From positions 1 through 46,701 of the forward strand of contig CAJXQU010000017.1 of the NCBI GenBank assembly GCA_913058255.1: a stretch of 46,701 nucleotides of DNA, read 5' to 3'. The stretch's first letter is position 1; each line of letters starts with the position of its first letter. This document shows positions 25,707 through 34,714 of this stretch, piece by piece. Under the pieces are notes generated by a model. That model did not search any database and was not told the origin of the DNA. It saw nothing but the letters and a program-made list of their open reading frames with translations. Made by a program: the position numbers and the translations under genes. The DNA comes from an uncultured Pseudomonadota bacterium (GTDB lineage Bacteria; Pseudomonadota; Gammaproteobacteria; CAJXQU01).

Positions 25707-26213
25707 TTATTCCTTACCAAGATAAACATTAGAATTTCTTTTAGCTTTACCTGCAGCAACATGATTACCCGCTCCTTCAAGAGCTAAGGAAATAACTAAC
25801 CAATTACCACCAATTAATCGGTTATTCCCTTTTGATAGAGCAATGGAACGGTTTGCTAACTCTACTGATTGAGACCATTTCTTTTGTTGCATTCTTAATA
25901 CAGCAAGACGATGCCATAACCATGGGTTGTTCGGTTCTATCTTAATAGCTCTTTCCAAAGTCGCTGCTGCTTGTTCACCTTGACCTGCTTCAGCTTGCTG
26001 TCTAGCAACTTCTAATAATTCTAAGGCTGATGCGCCTACAGTCGGGGAAGTTTCTTGCTGTGTTGCTTTGACTGGAGGTTCAGCAGTTTGAGGAGGCTGT
26101 GCTTTACTTGCCGGTTTTTGTTTCGTTGCTTGAAATGAAGTACAAGATACCGATAGAATTACACAGCATAGAACAGCACTCCTAAATAAAAATATAATTC
26201 TCAATTTAACCAC
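25707..26213 (-). CDS. TPR lipoprotein next to PBP1B, LpoP-like activator candidate
   Basis: 168 aa. N-terminal hydrophobic segment ending ILSVSC (Cys about 24), a slightly atypical lipobox with Ser at -3, then a Lys/Gln/Pro/Thr-rich linker and a C-terminal TPR pair (SALELLEVARQQAEAGQGEQAAATLERAIKIEPNNPWLWHRLAVLRMQQKKWSQSVELANRSIALS). The GTG start lies inside the end of mrcB (13-bp overlap). In Pseudomonas, LpoP is a TPR outer-membrane lipoprotein that activates PBP1B and is encoded next to it. The same architecture and coupling here support an LpoP-like role, which is inferred. Confidence 0.78.
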   Translation of the reverse strand: MVKLRIIFLFRSAVLCCVILSVSCTSFQATKQKPASKAQPPQTAEPPVKATQQETSPTVGASALELLEVARQQAEAGQGEQAAATLERAIKIEPNNPWLWHRLAVLRMQQKKWSQSVELANRSIALSKGNNRLIGGNWLVISLALEGAGNHVAAGKAKRNSNVYLGKE

Positions 26214-28600
26214 CCATCAAATATATTTTCTGACCACGATCCCTTCTTACTACTTGGGTTAACTTTATCCACTGTTCTACTACAGCTTTCATAAGCTGCA
26301 ACAGCGGTTCCCTTTATAAACGGTAAAGGCGTAGCACCGGTACATTCCTTTTCCGTCAGTTTACCCGATTGTTGATGCACCCAATACCATTCGATATTTT
26401 CGGGTGCTGTCAAATCGATAGGAGTCACGGGTATAGATTTCATCAAGTCAGTCCAGACTCGTAATGCTCCTGAGGAGCCTGTCAATCCTGATGACTTATT
26501 ATCATCTCGCCCTAACCAAACAACACTTAACGTACTTTCATCAAAACCAGCAAACCAACTATCCCTTAGCTCACCTGTCGTACCTGTCTTCCCTGCCAGC
26601 GGTAAACTAGTTGTCAGTTTTTCCGCAGCATATTTTGCCGTTCCTTCACGGACAATTTCTGTCATCGCATATTTTAACAAGTAAGCCGGCTCAGCTTTAA
26701 TCGCTCGTTCAATTTTTAATTCATAACGTTGCAAAGGTAGGTTGTTTTGTGTAAGAACGGAGCGGATCGTTCTTGGTCTGATACTAAAGCCATCATTTGC
26801 GATGGTCTGATAAACCCGACTGATATCTAATGGCGACAGTTCGACAGCACCCAAGAGTAAAGAAGGAAATGCCTGTACTGATCTTTCTAACCCCAAAGAT
26901 TTCAAACGATCAACTACCGATGCAAGCCCAATTTGCCTACCCAACCAAACCGTAGCAGCATTATATGAATGTTCCAAAGCTGTGATCAGCAGCACATCAC
27001 CATGGAAAATTTTATCGTAATTTTCAGGACGCCATGCTTTTTGATTTTTTGTTTCCCAAACAATTTCTTCATCTTTAATCAAGGTAGCTAATGTACTCCC
27101 GGTTTCCAATGCCTGTAAATAAATAATGGGCTTAATAAGTGAACCTACATGGCGGGATGCCGTAATCGCCCTATTACTTCCCAACGTATTTTTATCACGT
27201 CCACCGACTACCGCTTGTATTTCACCACTATTTACATCCGTAATAATTATCGCCCCTTGAAGTTTTCCTCGTTCTAAATTTTTATACGTTTCCAAGTGCG
27301 CAAGTTTATCTTTAAGTATTCGTTCCGCTTTATCTTGCAATATAGGATCAAGCGTTGTAAAAATTCGCAAGCCTGCACTACGTAAATCTTCGTCATCGTA
27401 ATTTTCTACTAACTGTTTTCTAACCAACTCAGTAAATGCCGGATAGCGTGACCGACTTAATGACCTACGCGGCGTAACACCAAGCCCTGCTTCAATCGCA
27501 TGCTGGCTGACACTTGCTTCTAACACACCGAGTTTAGTAAGACTATTAAGGACAATATTACGCCGTTTTATTGCTCTTTCAGGATGGCGACGCGGTTCGT
27601 AATGAGACGGCCCCTTAACCATTCCTACCAATAATGCCAACTGTTCAACACGTAACTCCGTTAATGGTGCAGAAAAATAATATTCCGCCGCCAAACCAAA
27701 TCCATGTATCGCACGCTGATTGTCCTGTCCTAAAAACACTTCATTTAAGTAAGCTGCTAGGATTTCGTTTTTTTCATAACGGTATTCAAGCAGTACAGCC
27801 ATGATCTGTTCATTTATTTTTCGCCAGAAGCTTCTTTCATTTGTAAGAAAAAGATTTTTGATCAATTGCTGAGTAAGGGTACTCGCCCCTTGTTTTATTC
27901 TCATGGCTTTGATGTTTGTCAAAATAGCACGCGCAATTCCCCTCGGATCTATCCCATGATGCTCATAAAATCGTCGATCTTCTGTTGCTAAAAGCGTTTT
28001 AACTAAAAGTGGCGGAACATCTTCAAGCTTAACAATCACTCTATCTTCGTGATGTGCCGGATATATTTTCGCAATCTCAACGGGTTCAATTCTAGCTAAA
28101 ACAACCGAGTGCTTATCCTCGATACGCTTAATTGAAAGAATTTCTGAGTCAGAGAACTGTAAGGAAATTTTCTGTTTTGGCTCTTTGCCATCACTAAACG
28201 AAAACCCTCGAGTATGTACATTAATGACCTGCTCATTAGCAGAAAACTCTCCCTGAGCCTTAGGAGACAAAACTCGACGATAGCCCAGAATCTTTAATTC
28301 ACTCTCTACATCTTGCAGTGAGATTTGTTTCGTTGGGAAGAGTTCAAGCGGCCTCGCAAATACTCGAGCAGGTAATGCCCATCGATGCCCATCAAATTTC
28401 TGTTGAATTGAATAATCTAACCATAAGATCCAAGCCGAGACAAAAAGCACGCCTATGACTAACAAGTGAAGGATCCACCCCTTCCCCCAACGCTTGGATT
28501 TTTTCTTCCTCGCAGTCGTTTTTCTTTTACGAAAACGACGAGAACCACCCAATTTTTTGCGTGTCGATTTTCGTTTCTTCCGAGTAGTTGTCACTGCCAC
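26201..28600 (-). CDS. mrcB: Bifunctional penicillin-binding protein 1B
   Basis: 799 aa class A PBP that polymerises and crosslinks peptidoglycan. A very basic cytoplasmic N terminus (RKKRKSTRKK ...) precedes one transmembrane helix (about 42-62) and a UB2H-like region. The GT51 glycosyltransferase has Glu207 in LLATEDRRFYEHHGIDPRG and KQGASTLTQQLIKN. The transpeptidase has Ser487 in SLIK, SYN (545-547) and KTG (671-673, LAGKTGTTGELRDSWFAGFD). The start is GTG with AAAGG upstream. Its 3' end overlaps the TPR lipoprotein gene. Confidence 0.95.
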   Translation of the reverse strand: MAVTTTRKKRKSTRKKLGGSRRFRKRKTTARKKKSKRWGKGWILHLLVIGVLFVSAWILWLDYSIQQKFDGHRWALPARVFARPLELFPTKQISLQDVESELKILGYRRVLSPKAQGEFSANEQVINVHTRGFSFSDGKEPKQKISLQFSDSEILSIKRIEDKHSVVLARIEPVEIAKIYPAHHEDRVIVKLEDVPPLLVKTLLATEDRRFYEHHGIDPRGIARAILTNIKAMRIKQGASTLTQQLIKNLFLTNERSFWRKINEQIMAVLLEYRYEKNEILAAYLNEVFLGQDNQRAIHGFGLAAEYYFSAPLTELRVEQLALLVGMVKGPSHYEPRRHPERAIKRRNIVLNSLTKLGVLEASVSQHAIEAGLGVTPRRSLSRSRYPAFTELVRKQLVENYDDEDLRSAGLRIFTTLDPILQDKAERILKDKLAHLETYKNLERGKLQGAIIITDVNSGEIQAVVGGRDKNTLGSNRAITASRHVGSLIKPIIYLQALETGSTLATLIKDEEIVWETKNQKAWRPENYDKIFHGDVLLITALEHSYNAATVWLGRQIGLASVVDRLKSLGLERSVQAFPSLLLGAVELSPLDISRVYQTIANDGFSIRPRTIRSVLTQNNLPLQRYELKIERAIKAEPAYLLKYAMTEIVREGTAKYAAEKLTTSLPLAGKTGTTGELRDSWFAGFDESTLSVVWLGRDDNKSSGLTGSSGALRVWTDLMKSIPVTPIDLTAPENIEWYWVHQQSGKLTEKECTGATPLPFIKGTAVAAYESCSRTVDKVNPSSKKGSWSENIFDGWLN

Positions 28601-28703
28601 AATATTTATACTGACCTTTTAATGATTATCAGCTTATTCTATTTCATGAAACCAAAACTGATAAAGAGGAATTACAGGTAGAATATGTAATCTCGCGCCA
28701 TAA

Positions 28704-28729
28704 AAAAACCCGCTTTCAAACGGGTTTTT
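28704..28729 (-). terminator. Strong Rho-independent terminator
   Basis: AAAAACCCG (28704-28712) and CGGGTTTTT (28721-28729) form a 9-bp perfect stem with an 8-base loop. On the minus strand it is followed by a further run of T, and it lies about 60 bases past the stop of the Lys/Ala-rich protein gene, so it ends that transcript before mrcB. The symmetry would also allow weaker function in the other direction. Confidence 0.85.
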
Positions 28730-28791
28730 GTCGAGCATCTATCATAAATAAGTCTATCTATTTAAACAAACAGGCTTATATTTATAATAAA

Positions 28792-29196
28792 CTAACTATC
28801 TTTTTTTGCTCTTGCAGCAGCCTTTCTAGCTTTTGCACGGGCACGTGATTTCTGTAGCTTAGCTCTCTCGGTGTCCTTCAACATCTTCTCGTAGTCTTTA
28901 TCAAACTTCTTGATAAATGCAGCAAGAGCCTTCTTATAAGTTGTCTGACGCCGAACCTTAGCTCGTTGAATCTGTTGCTTTGCTAGCTTCGCAGCTCTCA
29001 CTTCGCGTTGCTTTTCAGTAAGAGCAGCACCACGACCTGACACTTTTTTCTTAGCTACTGCTTTCTTCTTCGTAGCTGCTTTTTTAACTACGCCTTTCTT
29101 GGCCGCAGTTTTCTTAGCTACAACTTTCTTCTCAGCAACAACTTTCTTCTTAGCTGTAGATTTTTTCTTAGCCACTTTCTTTTTTGCCAACGCCAT
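28792..29196 (-). CDS. Histone H1-like Lys/Ala-rich DNA-binding protein
   Basis: 134 aa from the ATG at 29196, chosen over an upstream in-frame GTG at 29217 because AGAGGTG lies 5-6 bases before it. The first half is Lys/Ala/Val repeats (AKKKVAKKKSTAKKK, VAKKTAAKKGVVKKAATKKK), like the eukaryotic H1 tail and bacterial H1-like proteins. The second half is also basic but more complex, with a central YKKALAAFIKKFDKDYEKMLKD helix and an Arg/Ala-rich end (SRARAKARKAAARAKK). Likely binds DNA or RNA through charge. Low-complexity composition makes homology calls unreliable. A promoter and a terminator frame it as a single-gene unit. Confidence 0.8.
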   Translation of the reverse strand: MALAKKKVAKKKSTAKKKVVAEKKVVAKKTAAKKGVVKKAATKKKAVAKKKVSGRGAALTEKQREVRAAKLAKQQIQRAKVRRQTTYKKALAAFIKKFDKDYEKMLKDTERAKLQKSRARAKARKAAARAKKDS

Positions 29197-29242
29197 AAGG
29201 ACACCTCTTTCGATCACAAATTATTTAACAGGAAACGTGCGC

Positions 29243-29270
29243 ACTATAACATATTAATTTACAGCGTAAA
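29243..29270 (-). promoter_or_regulatory. Candidate sigma-70 promoter for the H1-like gene
   Basis: On the minus strand TTTACG (29270-29265) and TATAGT (29248-29243) are separated by 16 bases. The -10 matches 5 of 6 consensus bases and the -35 4 of 6. Expected transcript start is about 40 bases before the ATG at 29196. Confidence 0.45.
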
Positions 29271-29320
29271 ATATCAATATAATTTACGGTTAATGACTTT
29301 AATATTTTTTTTTGATCTAT

Positions 29321-29989
<669 letters not shown>

Positions 29990-30090
29990 TTAAGTAATAA
30001 TGAGTATTAGTGATGAGTCTTTGTTAAAAAACTGATATCTTACTGCTAGTTAAAAAAAAGTACACCCGTCTTAAACTCAATTGGTGAGAA

Positions 30091-30462
30091 ATGAAATTAG
30101 AGAGTACCCCCAATCCCTCAATCAATATAATCCAAGGTTACGATGATTCTGGCATTAAGGTTAACGAACAATTAATCATAACCAGCTTTATTATAATGCC
30201 AGAGAAACTGCTTCCTAATTGGCGACCGAGACATTTTTCAGAGCTTACTGTGAATGATTTTGATGCTATAACAGAACTTGACCCAGAAATAATAATTATA
30301 GGCTCGGGTAAGAAATTATATTTTCCTGAAGCAAAGATCTCACAAACTATCATTTCAAAAAATATTGGGTTTGAAATCATGGATACATACGCAGCTTGCC
30401 GATGTTATTCCATTCTCGTCGCTGAGGGACGAAATGTTGCCGCGGGATTAATTATTGAATAA
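30091..30462 (+). CDS. Mth938-like (DUF498/NDUFAF3-family) protein
   Basis: 123 aa, the typical length. The core ITSFIIMPEKLLPNWRP, LDPEIIIIGSGKKLYFPEAKI and GFEIMDTYAACRCYSILVAEGRNVAAGLI matches the Mth938 family (IGTG-like loop, then MDTxAACRTYNxLxxEGRxVAAxL). Biochemical function in bacteria is unknown; the eukaryotic relative NDUFAF3 assists complex I assembly. GGTGAG ribosome site upstream of the ATG. Confidence 0.88.
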   Translation: MKLESTPNPSINIIQGYDDSGIKVNEQLIITSFIIMPEKLLPNWRPRHFSELTVNDFDAITELDPEIIIIGSGKKLYFPEAKISQTIISKNIGFEIMDTYAACRCYSILVAEGRNVAAGLIIE

Positions 30463-30505
30463 TTTTTCTACTTTTCAGCTTTTCAGCTGCTAAAACCTTT
30501 AGTCG

Positions 30506-31489
30506 TTACTCTTCAGGGCATAAGTTTTCTATTGATAAACCTTCTCTTTCTAAGTGTTTGCGTAAACATTTCAATGCCTCAAGCTGGATCTGTCGAACTC
30601 TCTCACGTGTAACACCAATCAGCTTTCCAACTTCCTCCAGCGTATACACATCATTCCCATGTAAACCAAAACGATATTCTACCACTGAGCGTTGTTTATT
30701 ATTTAACCTGTCCAGCCAAGTATCTAAATGAAATTGAATATCACCCGTCTGTAACATAATTTCTGGATCAGAATTATGGTTAGCAGGAATGGTATCCAGC
30801 AATGAACGATCAGATTCACCTGCCACCGGTACATTTACAGAAATAACACGTTCGTTCAAGCCCAACATCTTTTCAACATCTTCTACAGCACAGTCGAGAT
30901 GCTTCGCGACGTCTTCAGGGGTTGGTTCAGTATCCATCGTTTGAGAAAGTTTATAGTGAGCTCTTAAATAAGTATTAATCTCTTTTACAACATGGACAGG
31001 CAGGCGGATAGTTCGGGTTTGATTCATAATGCTACGTTCAATCGTTTGACGTATCCACCAAGTCGCGTAGGTAGAGAAACGAAAACCTCGTTCAGGATCA
31101 AACTTTTCAACCGCTCGGATCAAGCCCAAGTTTCCCTCTTCGATCAAATCTAAGAGTGCTAACCCACGGTTTAAATACCTTCGGGCAATTTTGACCACTA
31201 AACGAAGATTGCTTTCAATCATTCGGTTCTTATCGGCCATATCACCACGCTGGACACCACGAGCCAACTCCACTTCTTCCTCTGCAGTTAGTAAGGATGA
31301 AAAACCTATTTCTTTGAGATAAAGACGTGTCGGATCAAGATCGCTGCTACTTAGCTTTTCTGCGAGCTTGGCGGCTTTATCCGGAAGTTTATGGTTAACA
31401 CTCTTTACTCTAGAAGCGCTATCATTATCAGTAGGGCGATCTTGCCCCTCAGGTATTTCTACTTGGTGACCATCTTCACTATTATCCAT
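30506..31489 (-). CDS. rpoS: RNA polymerase sigma factor RpoS (sigma-S)
   Basis: About 327 aa from the ATG at 31489. A longer frame reaching a GTG at 31552 has no ribosome site and would add an unlikely hydrophobic leader, while AGG lies just before 31489. Region 1.2 [11 protein letters not shown], region 2 [55 protein letters not shown] split across 2.1-2.4, and region 4.2 [20 protein letters not shown] are all clear. It follows E. coli RpoS closely. Sigma-S directs the general stress and stationary-phase response. It is not preceded by nlpD here; the upstream neighbour is divergent pgi. Confidence 0.95.
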   Translation of the reverse strand: MDNSEDGHQVEIPEGQDRPTDNDSASRVKSVNHKLPDKAAKLAEKLSSSDLDPTRLYLKEIGFSSLLTAEEEVELARGVQRGDMADKNRMIESNLRLVVKIARRYLNRGLALLDLIEEGNLGLIRAVEKFDPERGFRFSTYATWWIRQTIERSIMNQTRTIRLPVHVVKEINTYLRAHYKLSQTMDTEPTPEDVAKHLDCAVEDVEKMLGLNERVISVNVPVAGESDRSLLDTIPANHNSDPEIMLQTGDIQFHLDTWLDRLNNKQRSVVEYRFGLHGNDVYTLEEVGKLIGVTRERVRQIQLEALKCLRKHLEREGLSIENLCPEE

Positions 31490-31714
31490 AAGCCTATTAT
31501 TCACCATTTTTAACGCCACGGCAAAAAAGTATTTAACTTCAATGGTATTCACGAAAAACTAAAAACTTTTCACTCACTTCAAGCCCCCTTTTTCCATATA
31601 CTCATACTCAATGAGAGCTCGACCAAACGTCTCTTTGGCATACACTTGTTATATGACAGCGCAACTGTCAAAATTGCCATTAAATCTTACCTAGTGTCTA
31701 GAATACATAATAAT

Positions 31715-33343
31715 ATGAAATTAACCCAACTACCCGCATGGAATGCACTTTCACGTCACTTTCAATCCTTTCATGCTCTCCAAATACAAGACTTATTTAC
31801 TCATGAGCAAGATCGTTTTGATCAATTTTCACTAAAAACCGATGATCTATTTCTCGATTACTCTAAAAATCGAGTTAATGCCGAAACGTTCGATCTTTTG
31901 CTCAAACTTGCCGAAGAAAGTGAAGTTGATCAATTCAAACAATTCATGTTCTCCGGTGAAAAAATCAATTTCACAGAACAACGGGCAGTGATGCATACCG
32001 CGTTAAGAAACCAAACTGATCGCCCTGTTTTTGTTGATAATGAAGATATTATGCCCGCTGTCAGAAAAGTCATGAAACAGGTAGAACTTTTTTCTGAAGA
32101 TGTTCGCAATAAAAAGTGGTTAGGTTACTCAGGGAAGCCGATCAAAAATATTATAAATATCGGCATCGGTGGATCTCATTTAGGTCCAGTTTTAGTCTCT
32201 GATGCTCTCGCTGAATATGGACAAAAGGATTTAAGTAGTTGGTATGTATCCTGTTCGGATATTAACCCTGTACTCAACCTGCTTGATCCAGAAACCAGCT
32301 TATTCATCATCGTCTCAAAATCATTTACGACTAAAGAGACTATCGCTAATGCAGAGCTTGCTAAAACTTGGCTTCTTGAAGCCGCTGGCGATCAAAAAGC
32401 CGTTTCTAAACATTTCGTTGCAGTTTCAGCGAACTCGGAAAAAGCACGTTCCTTTGGTATTAATCAAAATAATGTTTTTGAGTTTTGGGATTGGGTTGGT
32501 GGTCGTTACTCTCTGTGGAGTGCTGTTGGATTATCCACCATACTATTAATTGGCATGAAAAATTTTGAAGCCTTATTGGCTGGCGCATACCGCATGGATG
32601 AACATTTCCGTACAGCCCCTCTTAAACAAAATATGCCCACAATCCTGGCATTATTGGGTATTTGGTATAGTAATTTTTATGGTGCCCATAGCCATGCTGT
32701 TATCCCTTATGACGACCGTTTAAAACAGCTCCCTTTGCATTTACAGCAATTGGACATGGAGAGTAATGGTAAATCGGTAACACGTTCAGGAAAGACTACA
32801 GACTACACGACAGGCCCCATGATTTTTGGATCGCCTGGTACCGATTGTCAACACGCCTACTTTGAATCGATTCATCAAGGCACGCACCTCATTCCTGTTG
32901 ATTTTCTTATTGCATTAAACAGCACCACCAGCTCCAAAGATCGCGATGAAACTTTACTTGCAAATTGTTTCGCTCAGTCAGAAGCAATGATGCGAGGACA
33001 ATCTCTGCAAGAGATAAAAGCAGCCCTTAAGGCTTCTGGTCACAATGCTGGAGAGATTGAGCTACTGGCCCCACACAAGATCATAGCGGGTAATAAACCT
33101 AGTAATACATTACTTTATGACGAGTTAAATCCAGGCACTCTGGGTGCTCTTCTCGCACTCTATGAACATAAGGTGTTTGTCCAAGGTGTTATCTGGCAAA
33201 TCAACTCGTTTGATCAATGGGGAGTAGAGTTAGGTAAACAATTAGCGGATCAGATAAAGTTAGATCTACACCAAAAGAATCCTGGGCAGCATGATTGTTC
33301 TACGGAAGGGTTAATGAAAAAAGTTCGTTTAGGAAAGCTCTGA
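31715..33343 (+). CDS. pgi: Glucose-6-phosphate isomerase
   Basis: 542 aa from the ATG at 31715 (MKLTQLPAWNAL); the longer frame starting with TTG at 31646 is not credible. Interconverts glucose-6-phosphate and fructose-6-phosphate; in a ribulose-monophosphate methylotroph this joins the formaldehyde-fixation cycle to hexose pathways. Both PGI signatures are visible: DWVGGRYSLWSAVGLS and GNKPSNTLLYDELNPGTLGALLALYEH ... SFDQWGVELGKQLA. The catalytic Glu sits in MESNGKSV. The 3' end overlaps the convergent kinase gene by 15 bp. Confidence 0.95.
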   Translation: MKLTQLPAWNALSRHFQSFHALQIQDLFTHEQDRFDQFSLKTDDLFLDYSKNRVNAETFDLLLKLAEESEVDQFKQFMFSGEKINFTEQRAVMHTALRNQTDRPVFVDNEDIMPAVRKVMKQVELFSEDVRNKKWLGYSGKPIKNIINIGIGGSHLGPVLVSDALAEYGQKDLSSWYVSCSDINPVLNLLDPETSLFIIVSKSFTTKETIANAELAKTWLLEAAGDQKAVSKHFVAVSANSEKARSFGINQNNVFEFWDWVGGRYSLWSAVGLSTILLIGMKNFEALLAGAYRMDEHFRTAPLKQNMPTILALLGIWYSNFYGAHSHAVIPYDDRLKQLPLHLQQLDMESNGKSVTRSGKTTDYTTGPMIFGSPGTDCQHAYFESIHQGTHLIPVDFLIALNSTTSSKDRDETLLANCFAQSEAMMRGQSLQEIKAALKASGHNAGEIELLAPHKIIAGNKPSNTLLYDELNPGTLGALLALYEHKVFVQGVIWQINSFDQWGVELGKQLADQIKLDLHQKNPGQHDCSTEGLMKKVRLGKL

Positions 33344-34663
33344 AACAGACGTTTCATTATTTTTTTTGATAAGTCGTTTCGATACCATTTCAGCTAACCT
33401 TCTATACAGTACAGCCTGTGACAAAAATGATAACTGGCTAATTAATTCTTTCTTAATCTGTAGCACTTCCGTCTTGCCGTTGGACTTGATCGAAGTAGGA
33501 TGCGCCATACTCGAAAGGCAAGCGACTTCACCAAAACTATCTCCAACATTAATGTCATCTATCGATAGTTTTCCTGTAAAAAGAATGTATAAACCATCAT
33601 CCCGCTCACCTTGTTGCGTAATTAAATCACCATCGTTGAAATTGAGTCTTAAACAATCATTACAGATCAATCGTAAATCAGCCTCTTCAAGATCAGAAAA
33701 AATCCCTAATCTTTGAATCATCATTAACAGCTCTAAATTCTGTTCAGAAACCATAGGTAAAACTACATCACTCTTTGGCTCTACATTCTCTTCAACAAGT
33801 TTTTTTCCTTTTTGGGAGGGAAAGACGCGTCGAAGATACTTACTCATCTCTGCTGCAGATTTAAAACGCTTGGACGGATCTTTTTTCAAAGCATGCAAAA
33901 TATAGCTAGCGAGATTTTTTTGCATATTTGGCTTATAAACTAAGGGATCTGGTGGGTTTTCATTCACAACCTTGTAGATCAATCTTGAGAAACTTTCTGC
34001 CTCAAACGGATGCTTTCCTGTCAATAATTCGTACATGACAATGCCTAGCGAGTACAGATCTGTTTGTTGTGTGATGATATCTTCTTGCACCTGCTCAGGA
34101 GACATATACCGAGGTGAACCAACAAAACCTGTCGGCATCGTCATCTCAAAATTTTGCTGAGTGACAAAGGCGATACTAAAATCTGCGATCTTAATTTGCA
34201 TATCTTCGGTAACAAGAATGTTTGCAGGTTTAATATCTCGGTGGATCACACCTTCAACATGAGCATATTTCAGCCCCTCAGCACATTGAATAATTAAATC
34301 CAGCGCTTCCTCTGGTGAAAGTAGCTCTTCCTCAGAAATATAATCTTTTAATGTCCGCGCATGCTTAACTAGCTCCATTACAATGTAATGCCGACCTTCA
34401 TCAACACCACAGTCATACACTTCCATAATATTCGGATGGTGCAACAAACTACCGGTCTTGGCTTCACGAACAAAGAGTTCATTAAAACGACGTGCTTGTT
34501 GTTTATCTTTGATGTGTTCAGATAAAGATACTTTGATCGCTACAGGACGTTCTGCGATGGGATCATAACCTTCGTAAACAACCCCCATACTTCCTGTCGC
34601 AAGTTTTTCGATGACTTGATATTTTCCAAGTCTTTTAGGAATCTTATGAGTTGCAGTATTCAC
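33329..34663 (-). CDS. Ser/Thr protein kinase with degenerate cyclic-nucleotide-binding domain
   Basis: 444 aa, GTG start with AAAGG 6 bases upstream. A Hanks-type kinase (about 14-280): glycine loop LATGSMGVV (21-29), Lys44, HRDIKPAN (141-148), activation-segment GSPRYMSPEQ. The DFG motif is DFS (161-163), so the Gly of the Mg-binding loop is replaced. A cNMP-binding fold follows at about 320-435 (GERDDGLYILFTGKL ... GDSFGEVACLSS). Its phosphate-binding cassette lacks the Arg that contacts cyclic nucleotide (AHPTS in place of the usual R-x/S). No transmembrane segment. Last gene of the signalling operon, 51 bp after the histidine kinase. Soluble kinase reading an internal cue is inferred. 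Confidence 0.9.
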   Translation of the reverse strand: MNTATHKIPKRLGKYQVIEKLATGSMGVVYEGYDPIAERPVAIKVSLSEHIKDKQQARRFNELFVREAKTGSLLHHPNIMEVYDCGVDEGRHYIVMELVKHARTLKDYISEEELLSPEEALDLIIQCAEGLKYAHVEGVIHRDIKPANILVTEDMQIKIADFSIAFVTQQNFEMTMPTGFVGSPRYMSPEQVQEDIITQQTDLYSLGIVMYELLTGKHPFEAESFSRLIYKVVNENPPDPLVYKPNMQKNLASYILHALKKDPSKRFKSAAEMSKYLRRVFPSQKGKKLVEENVEPKSDVVLPMVSEQNLELLMMIQRLGIFSDLEEADLRLICNDCLRLNFNDGDLITQQGERDDGLYILFTGKLSIDDINVGDSFGEVACLSSMAHPTSIKSNGKTEVLQIKKELISQLSFLSQAVLYRRLAEMVSKRLIKKNNETSVSELS

Positions 34664-34714
34664 ATCTAACCTTTAAATGATAGTCATTAACTTGAATAAG
34701 TAGCGAAGTAGCAG

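Noticed and set aside
31490-31552. Extended RpoS N terminus starting with GTG
   Set aside because: No ribosome site, and the extra residues do not resemble RpoS; the ATG at 31489 is better supported.
31646-31714. Extended Pgi N terminus starting with TTG
   Set aside because: The added residues are not part of the Pgi family start; MKLTQLPAWNAL at 31715 is typical.
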